Below are positions 6,314-12,670 of a stretch of 13,257 nt of DNA, one piece after another. Under the pieces are notes generated by a model. That model was not told where the DNA came from. It saw only the letters and a program-made list of their open reading frames with translations, and ran no database searches. The DNA is taken from NCBI GenBank assembly GCA_023265215.1, contig JAHFUH010000087.1:1-13257 (forward strand), given 5' to 3'. Position 1 is the first letter of the stretch. Every line of letters begins with the position of its first letter. A program made the position numbers and the translations under genes. The DNA is from Acidobacteriota bacterium. Its GTDB lineage: Bacteria; Acidobacteriota; UBA6911.

Positions 6314-6616
6314 ATGGCTAAGAAAGAATTCAAGCCTGTACATCCCGGTGAAGTGTTGCTGGAAGAATTCCTCAAACCCATGAGTCTGAGTCGGAATCGC
6401 CTGGCCCTGGATATTAGCGTGCCACCGCGCCGCATCAATGAGATTGTCCTGGGCAAGCGCAGGATCACGGCCGATACAGCGCTGCGTCTGGGCCGATATT
6501 TCAGCATGTCGCCGCAGTTCTGGCTGGGCCTCCAAATGGATTACGATCTGGATGTGACCAACGATACGCTTGCCAAACGGCTCGACCGTGAGGTGAAAGC
6601 ACACGCGGCGGCGTAA
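6314..6616 (+). CDS. higA: HigA-family antitoxin, HTH (orphan)
   Basis: This 100-residue XRE-type HTH protein has the HigA signature: HPGEVLLEEFL (residues 10-20), a helix-turn-helix with ALDISVPPRRINEIVLGKR (31-49), ITADTALRLGRYF, and the family-typical MSPQFWLGLQMDYDL. HigA binds and silences the ribosome-dependent mRNA interferase HigB and represses the operon. A strong GGAGG precedes ATG 6314. The partner toxin is reduced to its last codons just upstream, so this antitoxin is an orphan. It may persist as a repressor or protect against related toxins. Its original promoter would have been upstream of higB and is lost or replaced by the palindromic element. Confidence 0.92.
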   Translation: MAKKEFKPVHPGEVLLEEFLKPMSLSRNRLALDISVPPRRINEIVLGKRRITADTALRLGRYFSMSPQFWLGLQMDYDLDVTNDTLAKRLDREVKAHAAA

Positions 6617-6662
6617 ACGGAAGGAAAGTGCAGGACGGATTTACTTTTGAAAGAAATTATCC

Positions 6663-7088
6663 CTATCGCGAAATATACGCTACTATCTCCTTCACATATT
6701 TCGGATAGAGTTCTTCCACAAGATCGACCGAAGCACGCACGATGTCGTGGTCGAGTACATCGTATTCATGCACCAGCCTGTTTCTTAGGCCGGTCGACGG
6801 TGCGAGCTTTTCGGCAAGCTGCGGTGAGAGAATTCCATGCTCGCCTGTCTTTATGAAACTTTCGTAGTAATCATCCGGCGCGCCGCCGCCGGTCTGAACG
6901 ATGATGTAAGTGTTGATGTCTATAGCTGCCTCGATCAGTTCCTGAAGCATTCGCTCGGTGGCTTTTCTCCTGTAGAGGTCTCCGATGTATTTCTCCCGGC
7001 TCATCTCCTGAATGGGCACGAGCGCTTGAAGGTTCTCGACAATCACCGCCAGTTTCCGTTGCACTATCTCCACATCGAGAGGACTCAT
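6663..7088 (-). CDS. hepT: HEPN-domain toxin, HepT
   Basis: This 141-residue, mostly helical protein of the HepT/DUF86 group carries the HEPN RNase motif R-x4-H-x-Y as Arg102, His107 and Tyr109 within RNRLVHEYD. In the characterised Shewanella system the toxin is an RNase whose motif tyrosine is AMPylated by MntA, giving a type VII toxin-antitoxin. All three residues are present, so it looks active. Its ATG overlaps the stop of mntA by 4 nt (ATGA), so translation is coupled and the antitoxin is made first. Converges with higA (46 bp gap with nothing recognisable in it). Confidence 0.88.
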   Translation of the reverse strand: MSPLDVEIVQRKLAVIVENLQALVPIQEMSREKYIGDLYRRKATERMLQELIEAAIDINTYIIVQTGGGAPDDYYESFIKTGEHGILSPQLAEKLAPSTGLRNRLVHEYDVLDHDIVRASVDLVEELYPKYVKEIVAYISR

Positions 7089-7489
7089 GCCAGCCCTCTC
7101 GATTCAAGGAACTGCTTTATTTCTTGCGCTCTGGCGTCACGCAGCTTTTTCGTATCCACGTACCTCCGAAACGCCAGCGAGCAAAATTCGCTGAACAGGC
7201 CGGGTCTCCTCTCGTAAAGAGGAATGCCGTTCCTGGCAATGGAAAACTTAAGGAGCGGGCTTGTCCTGCGAAGATCTACTACATCAACCTGGTCCGTATT
7301 GAGAAGCCGCAGAATCTCGTTGGTGAGAGACAGGACATCCACCTTTCCGTCGTAGAGAAATCCAAGGTCGATGTCACTCTGGCAGTGCACCTTCCCTGAG
7401 GCGGCAGAGCCGAAAAGCACAATCAGTCTCAGGGCCACACCATTCGTGAGGGGAGACAACCTTGCCCGGATTTCTTCGACGGATATCAT
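7085..7489 (-). CDS. mntA: Minimal nucleotidyltransferase antitoxin, MntA
   Basis: This 134-residue protein carries the polymerase-beta-type nucleotidyltransferase motif G-S-x10-D-x-D (Gly27-Ser28 and Asp39-Asp41 in GSAASGKVHCQSDID) and a third acidic position in QVDVVDL (Asp69). It is followed by the C-terminal hydrophobic RNGIPLYE segment usual in MNT proteins. In the known pair it transfers AMP from ATP to the HepT tyrosine and so neutralises the toxin. GGGG precedes the ATG at 7487-7489. An 18-bp dyad lies 25 bp upstream of the start codon. Alternative: another MNT-HEPN subtype without shown AMPylation. Confidence 0.88.
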   Translation of the reverse strand: MISVEEIRARLSPLTNGVALRLIVLFGSAASGKVHCQSDIDLGFLYDGKVDVLSLTNEILRLLNTDQVDVVDLRRTSPLLKFSIARNGIPLYERRPGLFSEFCSLAFRRYVDTKKLRDARAQEIKQFLESRGLA

Positions 7490-7513
7490 TTTCCCCGCCT
7501 GTTTTTAAATAAT

Positions 7514-7531
7514 TGTTACAGTAAAGTAACA
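7514..7531. promoter_or_regulatory. 18-bp dyad upstream of mntA-hepT
   Basis: TGTTAC-agtaaa-GTAACA is a perfect 6-bp inverted repeat with a 6-bp spacer in the 70-bp gap between mntA and the dehydrogenase gene. A TATAAT on the minus strand at 7564-7559, overlapping the dehydrogenase stop codon, would start transcription about 20 bp before the dyad, but there is no convincing -35. The dyad could be an operator for mntA-hepT or a small hairpin in its leader. No T tract follows, so a terminator is unlikely. Confidence 0.4.
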
Positions 7532-7559
7532 CTAAGGCTCCGAGACTCAAAGGCTCGAA

Positions 7560-8306
7560 TTATACGCCCCAGGCGCCGCTTACATGAATGTTGGTCCCAT
7601 TCACGTACCGGGCTTCGTCGGAAAGCAGGTAGCAGACGGCCCCGACAGCATCTTCCGGAGCGCCTATGTAGCCCGCCGGAATGTTCTGAAAAGAACTGGC
7701 GAGCACTTCCGGGGACACACTTCCGGTCTCAATAAAACCCGGGGAAATCGTATTCGCAGTAATGCCGTGTGGTGCAAGTGCCTTGGCCAGGGATCGGGTC
7801 AAAACAATCACTCCGATCTTTGCAATATAATGCGCGGTAACAAAGGGCTGGCCTGTCATCTGGTCGGCGTTTACCATACTGAAGTTGATGATGCGTCCCC
7901 ATTCCCGCCGGATCATGCCGGGCGTTGCCGCACGGCTCAAATAAAAAACCGGGTGGAGATTGGTGTCGAACATGGAGCGCCACCCCTCCACGCTCTCCTG
8001 CATCAGGTCGACGCGATGATAAGAACCGACACAATTGACGAGCGCATCTATCCGGCCATATTTTTCTTCAACCTGGCGAACCAGGTTTTCCGCAGCAGCC
8101 GGGTCCGAAACATCGGCGCGCACAACCATCGTCTGCGCGCCTTTCGCGTGCATTTCAGATTCCAGCTGAGCAGCCGCATTGTCACTCTTCAGGTAACAGG
8201 CGGCAACTGTCCAGCCTTGGCCCGCCAGCTTCAAGGCAATGGCCCGGCCAATGCCCCGAACACCTCCTGAAATCAGCGCAACGCGAGAAATTTCCTGATC
8301 GGCCAT
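7560..8306 (-). CDS. Short-chain dehydrogenase/reductase, FabG-like
   Basis: This 248-residue classical SDR has the cofactor motif GGVRGIG (residues 14-20), NCVG (91-94, in place of the usual NNAG), and a catalytic set Asn116, Ser143, Tyr160 and Lys163 (YIAK). It ends with the usual ISPGFIETG region and the C-terminal YVNGTNIHVSGAWGV. The family reduces or oxidises carbonyl/hydroxyl groups with NAD(P)(H), and FabG itself reduces 3-oxoacyl-ACP. The neighbour 46 bp upstream on the same strand is an acyl-CoA ligase, so a fatty-acyl or ketoacyl substrate is likely, but this cannot be fixed from sequence. GGAG lies upstream of ATG 8304-8306. Acetoacetyl-CoA reductase or another SDR is possible. 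Confidence 0.85.
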   Translation of the reverse strand: MADQEISRVALISGGVRGIGRAIALKLAGQGWTVAACYLKSDNAAAQLESEMHAKGAQTMVVRADVSDPAAAENLVRQVEEKYGRIDALVNCVGSYHRVDLMQESVEGWRSMFDTNLHPVFYLSRAATPGMIRREWGRIINFSMVNADQMTGQPFVTAHYIAKIGVIVLTRSLAKALAPHGITANTISPGFIETGSVSPEVLASSFQNIPAGYIGAPEDAVGAVCYLLSDEARYVNGTNIHVSGAWGV

Positions 8307-8352
8307 TCCAACACTGCTCCTTAAAGTTCTTCTGGCTTCCGGCTTCTACGGT

Positions 8353-10092
8353 CTAATCAGCGGATGCGGCGCCTGTATAAAGATAGCGCTTCACCTTACG
8401 GGTGGTGGTTTTTTCCAATTCCTCATGGCGCACCGTGAGTTTTGCAACTTTCTTGTAGGGAGCCAGGTGATGGCAGCGCTCCTTTACCTCTTTATGAAGC
8501 AAAATCTCTACGCGGGCGGCGTTATAATTTTCTTCTTTTTCGAGTCCGTGAGTGATGAGTTGTTCCCGGTTTGGAACAACAATAGCTTCAATGACAGGCT
8601 CGCAGCCAGGATCGTCTGTTGTCTGTCCCCAGACTATACACTCGGATATAAGCGGGGATTTCAAAATTTCCGCTTCAACTTCTTCGGGGTAAATCTTCTT
8701 TCCCGCGGGCGTGACGATCACCGATTTTTTCCGGCCATGAATGAACAGGAATCCATCGGCGTCAAAATATCCCAGGTCGCCCGTGTGGAGCCAGCCGTCT
8801 TCCAGGGCTTCTCGCGTGCCTTCCGGGTTGTTGTAATATCCTTTCATGATATTGGGCCCACGCGCCAGGATTTCGCCATCTTCGGCGATTTTGACATCAA
8901 CGCTTGGAAGCGGCAATCCTGCAGCGGCATCCTTGAAAGCGCGGTTCCTGTTTACAGCAATAATCGGTGCTGATTCAGTCAAACCATATCCCTGAAGAAA
9001 ATCTATGCCCAGTTCACGGAAACCCCTGGCAATGGCTGGTTCGATGGCAGCTCCTCCTGAAACCAGGATGCGGAGAGAGCCGCCGAATTTCTCATGTACT
9101 TTTGAAAACAGAAGCCGGCGAATATTAATCCTGAAGAATGTTTCCGAGAATGCAGCCAGTTTTTTGGCAATGTCGACTTTCCACATGCCCTTTTCAGACA
9201 TCGCCGTCTCGATCTTTTTGTAAATGGCATGCCAGAGAATGGGAACACCAAGCATGGCGGTGGAATGCGTTTCAGCCAGGTTCTCCGGAATTCTCCGCAG
9301 GTTTTCCGCAAAGGAAATGGTTGCACCCAAATAAATCGGCAGCAGAAACCCGTCGGTGCATTCATAGCTATGATGCAGGGGAAGGACAGACAAGAACCGG
9401 TCCTGCGTCCGCAGATCTACCCACTTCGCAGCATCGATCAGGTTCGATACAACATTGCCGTGAGTCAGCATCACCCCTTTGGAATTGCCCATTGTCCCGG
9501 AAGTAAAAAGTATGGACAGGAGAGAATCCGCCGAAACGGCGCGCTCCTCAAAGTCCTTTTGCCCTGATTCGATGCGTTCCCGACCCAGGCGCTGCACATC
9601 CTCAAAGAATGCGACTTCACCAATCTGTCGTGTTTCATCCATGTTGATGACAACTGCAAGATCAGGAAGTTTCTTCTGCAGCTCCAGGATGCTTTCAATA
9701 TGTTTGTGGTCGCAAATTATCGCCTGTGCGCCCGAAAGGCGGAGAATGTTGAAAATCTCAGTTTCCCTTAAATCTTTATCCATCGGGATGCAGATGATTC
9801 CTGTGCATGCGGCTGCAAGATAGCTGACAGCCCACTCCGGCCGGTTGTCGCCGACGATAGCCAGTTTATCTCCCGGCTTCAGTCCAACGGCGGCCAGTCC
9901 GCATGCGGTCCATTCCATTTCAACACTCAGTTCCCTATATGTTATTGGTTTCCAGAACCCTCCTTTTTTGTACTGCAGGGCGATTTTGTCCGGATACTTC
10001 TGCACAGTTTTCAGGAACATGTCCCGGACATTGGATATCGGGGCAGCCGGATAAGCAGGATATTTTCCTTTCAGCCCCTTAGGGATTTGCAT
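8353..10092 (-). CDS. AMP-forming long-chain fatty acyl-CoA ligase
   Basis: This 579-residue adenylate-forming enzyme activates a carboxylate with ATP and then loads CoA. The core motifs are in order: ILFTSGTMGNSKGVMLTH (P-loop-like, residues 194-211), QGYGLTES (367-374), GWLHTGDLGYFDADGF (433-448), GRKKSVIV (453-460), and a C-terminal KTTTRKVKR with the likely catalytic Lys566. Length and motif spacing fit the FadD15/long-chain branch; the chain length of the substrate is not readable. ATG 10090-10092 is preceded by AGGA. It is the first gene of a likely two-gene unit with the SDR. Its promoter must lie in or beyond the repeat element directly upstream. No signal peptide; cytosolic or membrane-peripheral by family. 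Confidence 0.9.
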   Translation of the reverse strand: MQIPKGLKGKYPAYPAAPISNVRDMFLKTVQKYPDKIALQYKKGGFWKPITYRELSVEMEWTACGLAAVGLKPGDKLAIVGDNRPEWAVSYLAAACTGIICIPMDKDLRETEIFNILRLSGAQAIICDHKHIESILELQKKLPDLAVVINMDETRQIGEVAFFEDVQRLGRERIESGQKDFEERAVSADSLLSILFTSGTMGNSKGVMLTHGNVVSNLIDAAKWVDLRTQDRFLSVLPLHHSYECTDGFLLPIYLGATISFAENLRRIPENLAETHSTAMLGVPILWHAIYKKIETAMSEKGMWKVDIAKKLAAFSETFFRINIRRLLFSKVHEKFGGSLRILVSGGAAIEPAIARGFRELGIDFLQGYGLTESAPIIAVNRNRAFKDAAAGLPLPSVDVKIAEDGEILARGPNIMKGYYNNPEGTREALEDGWLHTGDLGYFDADGFLFIHGRKKSVIVTPAGKKIYPEEVEAEILKSPLISECIVWGQTTDDPGCEPVIEAIVVPNREQLITHGLEKEENYNAARVEILLHKEVKERCHHLAPYKKVAKLTVRHEELEKTTTRKVKRYLYTGAASAD

Positions 10093-10114
10093 ATTTCTGT
10101 CCTGCGGCGCCCTT

Positions 10115-10392
10115 AGGGCCTGGTAATGAATAAAGGTTACATTTTGCTGCGGGCCCCCAGGCGCGGCGGCCAGGCGCGAGCGACGAGAACTGAGCCCGGA
10201 GGATCAGCCATGCCGGGTTGCATGTAAGGAGCAAGCAGCAACGCCAGCGGGCCTCGGGGGCGCGGCGGCGGATGGGCATCTGCTTCGTTGCCGCTCCTCG
10301 ACGATGACACCGCATCGCCTGCATCGCGGCGCCTCGCATCTGCCCGCCCGGCGCTCGCGCCAAAATGCAACCTTTATTCATTGAGAGGCCCT
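10115..10392. repeat. GC-rich element with 32-bp terminal inverted repeats
   Basis: The 299-bp spacer between the acyl-CoA ligase and LON-domain genes has no credible gene. Its ends, 10115-10146 and 10361-10392, are inverted repeats matching at 28 of 32 positions, sharing AATGAATAAAGGTT and CATTTTG. The interior is very GC-rich compared with the neighbours. It continues the symmetry with ggcgcgagcg near 10173-10182 facing cgctcgcgcc at 10352-10361. The right end contains the first base of the LON gene's stop codon. Size and structure resemble a MITE-like non-autonomous element; no target-site duplication is obvious. Confidence 0.75.
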
Positions 10393-11048
10393 TAATTCAA
10401 GTTGGGATTTTCAGGCTTGATGTGCTCAAATTTACGCACCATGACAAGCGTTTCAAGCTGTTGCTGAAGAATGGGTATGAGAACTTCGCATCGACCGGAC
10501 GTCTCGCCGATTTCCAGCAATGACTGCTTTTGCTCTATCGGAAGATTGAGGGTCATGGCGACCATGTTGACCAGAGATTCTAAATCCAGTTGAGGCATCA
10601 GTTCCAATGCCTGCTGTTTGATGCCGGTGGCCAGTTCGGTGAATCTGGCGAAAAGGCCTCCCAAATGGTTGTGCTGTTCGATGGCTTCGACTGATCGCTC
10701 GCCCGGCGTTTCCTCTTCCAATTTCTCCACTTCCACCAATCGGTAAGGGGAGTGCTGGACTTCATGTAAGAGGCGCACCCGGTGAATGCCGACAACGACG
10801 ATATTGTATTTCCCGTCCTCAAGTTCTTCATAGGTTTCGATCCTGCCAAGGCAGGCGATAGTATGGACGGCAGAAATGCCTGCATAACTCGACTCATATC
10901 CTGAACGCAACAGCGCTATCACCAGTTCTCTATTCCCGGCAAGTGCCTCCCGGACCATTGTCCGGTATCTCTCCTCGAAAATATATAGGGGCATGGGTGT
11001 TTTGGGAAACAAAACCACATTAGGCAAGGGGAAAAGTGGGACTATCAT
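10392..11048 (-). CDS. LON substrate-binding-domain protein (no ATPase or protease domain)
   Basis: This 218-residue protein begins VPLFPLPNVVLFPKTPMPLY and continues IFEERYRTMVREAL, the start of the Lon N-terminal (LonSB/PUA-like) domain. Later VHTIACLGRI, YNIVVVGIHRVRLL, YRLVEVE and the helical half with LNLPIEQKQSLLE complete the domain. The AAA+ ATPase and Ser-Lys protease parts of true Lon are absent, so this is the free-standing family often labelled peptidase S16. Its function is not established; substrate or peptide binding is inferred from Lon. AGGTGA lies just before ATG 11046-11048. Divergent from the proline dehydrogenase gene (115 bp gap from its start). Its stop overlaps the end of the adjacent repeat element. 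Confidence 0.9.
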   Translation of the reverse strand: MIVPLFPLPNVVLFPKTPMPLYIFEERYRTMVREALAGNRELVIALLRSGYESSYAGISAVHTIACLGRIETYEELEDGKYNIVVVGIHRVRLLHEVQHSPYRLVEVEKLEEETPGERSVEAIEQHNHLGGLFARFTELATGIKQQALELMPQLDLESLVNMVAMTLNLPIEQKQSLLEIGETSGRCEVLIPILQQQLETLVMVRKFEHIKPENPNLN

Positions 11049-11115
11049 CTCACCTCGATATTATTCCGGGATTCCATTTCCGTCAACGCACAAAGGGCAC
11101 AATATGCCTGATATC

Positions 11116-11124
11116 TGATACAAT
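11116..11124 (+). promoter_or_regulatory. Extended -10 promoter candidate for proline dehydrogenase
   Basis: TG-A-TACAAT at 11116-11124 is an extended -10 with one mismatch to TATAAT. The region 17 bp upstream (ggcaca) is a poor -35, which extended -10 promoters tolerate. A start near 11131 gives a leader of about 33 nt that includes the GGGGGG before ATG 11164. Confidence 0.4.
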
Positions 11125-11163
11125 TTATCATCGTCATCTGGCAGAATGCGTGGGGGGTATCCA

Positions 11164-12072
11164 ATGCGCGCTCTCCTTCTCTTCCTCGCACAAAGCATAG
11201 GTTTTAGGAATTTCGCTATAAAATGCAAGCCTTTTCGCTCTGCCGCCTTGCGTTTTATCGCGGGGGAGACTCTTGACGAAGCCATAGGGGCCGTCCGGGA
11301 CGTTAACAAAAACAGCGCAGCCTGCTCATTGGACTTGCTTGGCGAAAATACATATTCCCGGGAAGATGCCGGCAAAGCTGTCCAGGACGTTCTCGGGATT
11401 TTCGACAGGATTCATGTCGAGAAGGTGGACTGCAATGTATCGGTGAAACTGACCCAGCTCGGCCTAGATCTGGATCCGGAATTTTGCGCCCAAAATCTCC
11501 GTCAGATCGTGGCTCATGCCCGGAGCATGAGCAATTTCGTAAGAGTCGATATGGAGAATAGTCATCACACCCAGCAGACGCTTGCTCTGGTGGATCGGAT
11601 CCACCAGAGCTTCGAAAATGTCGGGACGGTAATCCAGGCATATCTATACAGGAGCGAACAGGACGCCCTCAGAATGCTGGAGAAAAAAATCCGGTTGCGG
11701 CTGGTAAAAGGCGCCTATCTTGAGCCTGAGGCTGTGGCGTTTCGGAGGAAGAAAGACACGGATGCGAATTTTCTGAAGCTTGCAAAGATTCTGTTGCAAA
11801 GCGACACCTGCAACGCAATTGCCACCCACGACGAATCCATCATCCAGGCGGTTAAAGAATTTGCCCGAACGCAGGATATCCGAAGGGACCAGTTTGAGTT
11901 TCAAATGTTGTTCGGCATACGCCGCGATCTCCAGCGCCGGCTTGCACAGGAAGGATATAATGTTCGCGTTTATATTCCGTACGGGGAATACTGGTTTCCT
12001 TACTTCATGAGGCGGCTCGCCGAGCGCCCCGCAAACATTTCGTTTTTTATCCGAAACCTATTCCGAAAATAA
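11164..12072 (+). CDS. Proline dehydrogenase (monofunctional, FAD)
   Basis: Oxidises L-proline to pyrroline-5-carboxylate, passing electrons from FAD to the quinone pool. The 302-residue TIM-barrel protein has the family motifs SVKLTQLG (93-100, Lys95), RVDMENSHHT (127-136, Asp129), RLVKGAYLEP (169-178), ATHDES (210-215), QMLFGIRRDL, and the C-terminal YIPYGEYWFPYFMRRLAERPAN with the proline-carboxylate-binding Arg283-Arg284. It lacks the P5C dehydrogenase part of bifunctional PutA, and no P5C dehydrogenase gene is in the window. The frame opens at ATG 11146, but that codon has no ribosome site, whereas GGGGGG precedes ATG 11164, which also matches the usual N-terminus (MRALLLFLA). The stop is 3 bp before the next inverted repeat. 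Confidence 0.93.
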   Translation: MRALLLFLAQSIGFRNFAIKCKPFRSAALRFIAGETLDEAIGAVRDVNKNSAACSLDLLGENTYSREDAGKAVQDVLGIFDRIHVEKVDCNVSVKLTQLGLDLDPEFCAQNLRQIVAHARSMSNFVRVDMENSHHTQQTLALVDRIHQSFENVGTVIQAYLYRSEQDALRMLEKKIRLRLVKGAYLEPEAVAFRRKKDTDANFLKLAKILLQSDTCNAIATHDESIIQAVKEFARTQDIRRDQFEFQMLFGIRRDLQRRLAQEGYNVRVYIPYGEYWFPYFMRRLAERPANISFFIRNLFRK

Positions 12073-12074
12073 AC

Positions 12075-12162
12075 TCACCGCAGAGACGCAGAGGACGCCG
12101 AGAACGCAGAGATCTTAATATATTTCTCTGCGCCCTTTGCGCGCTCTGCGTCTCTGCGGTGA
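12075..12162. repeat. Inverted repeat with 38-bp arms between proline dehydrogenase and trxC
   Basis: Arms 12075-12112 and 12125-12162 match at 32 of 38 positions around a 12-nt loop (tcttaatatatt). The outer 19 bp (tcaccgcagagacgcagag) and inner 8 bp (cgcagaga) are perfect. The arms consist of variants of a cgcagaga-like unit. The hairpin begins 3 bp after the proline dehydrogenase stop and could act on mRNA 3' ends, but no U tract follows. The right arm ends inside the trxC promoter. Confidence 0.85.
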
Positions 12163-12168
12163 TATAAT
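12160..12168 (+). promoter_or_regulatory. Extended -10 promoter of trxC
   Basis: TG-A-TATAAT is a perfect extended -10 on the plus strand. No -35 is seen 17 bp upstream, where the repeat arm lies. A start near 12175 gives a leader of about 13 nt holding GGGAGGG (12176-12182) before ATG 12188. The TG comes from the last bases of the inverted-repeat arm. Confidence 0.5.
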
Positions 12169-12187
12169 TTTGTTTGGGAGGGTTTAC

Positions 12188-12610
12188 ATGGAGGATTCAA
12201 TCACCGTCTGTGCGAACTGTGGCGCGAAAAACCGGATCAAGACTCCACCGCCGGATCAGGTTCCTGTTTGCGGTCAATGCGAAAATTCTTTGCCCTGGGT
12301 TGTCGCCGGCACGGATATCAGTTTTAGAAGAGAACTCGAAACCACCATCCCCGTGTTGGTGGATTTTTGGGCCGAATGGTGCGGGCCATGCCGCATGACC
12401 GCACCGGCATTGGAAGAACTGGCGCGTGAAAAAGCAGGGCAGATCAAAATCCTCAAAATGAACGTCGATCAAAATCCCGCAACCGCCGGTCAGTTCAATA
12501 TTCGAAGCATTCCCACCATGATGCTATTTAAGAAGGGAAAACCCGTGGAAACTTTGGTGGGGGCAATGTCAAAAGACGCACTCCTCCAGAAGCTGAGTCC
12601 CAAACTGTAG
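12188..12610 (+). CDS. trxC: Thioredoxin with N-terminal zinc finger (thioredoxin 2 type)
   Basis: This 140-residue disulfide reductase has the active site WCGPC (Trp64 to Cys68) in VDFWAEWCGPCRM. The cis-proline loop SIPTMMLFKKGK and C-terminal helix complete the thioredoxin fold. The N-terminus carries two CxxC pairs, CANC (Cys8, Cys11) and CGQC (Cys28, Cys31), the zinc-binding extension typical of TrxC, which in E. coli belongs to the oxidative-stress response. ATG 12188 has GGGAGGG six bases upstream; the longer frame from 12137 starts inside the repeat arm and is unlikely. The TAG stop lies in the arm of the next inverted repeat. Convergent with dapF. Confidence 0.93.
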   Translation: MEDSITVCANCGAKNRIKTPPPDQVPVCGQCENSLPWVVAGTDISFRRELETTIPVLVDFWAEWCGPCRMTAPALEELAREKAGQIKILKMNVDQNPATAGQFNIRSIPTMMLFKKGKPVETLVGAMSKDALLQKLSPKL

Positions 12611-12670
12611 ACGCGGCGTCCCGCCGCGTTGCCTGGCGGGGAGTCGAACGCGGCGAGACGCCGCGTCTAC
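12607..12670. repeat. Inverted repeat shared by the 3' ends of trxC and dapF
   Basis: Arms 12607-12630 (gtagacgcggcgtcccgccg and following) and 12647-12670 match at 23 of 24 positions around a 16-nt loop. Each arm contains GTAG, and these TAGs are the stop codons of trxC (12608-12610, plus) and dapF (12667-12669, minus). The very stable stem could end transcription from both sides, but no T tract follows on either strand, so it is not a standard intrinsic terminator. Confidence 0.85.

Noticed and set aside
10079..10381. Two open frames on the minus strand in the GC-rich spacer
   Set aside because: They run through the terminal inverted repeats and GC-rich core; stop-free length is expected there, and no protein features or ribosome sites support them.
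11058..11086. Promoter TTGACG-17-TAATAT for the LON-domain gene
   Set aside because: Good -35 match, but the expected start leaves only about 3 nt before the ATG and excludes the AGGTGA ribosome site.
12607..12670. Standard intrinsic terminator for trxC or dapF
   Set aside because: The stem is strong but no T tract follows on either strand; listed as a repeat with possible terminator effect.
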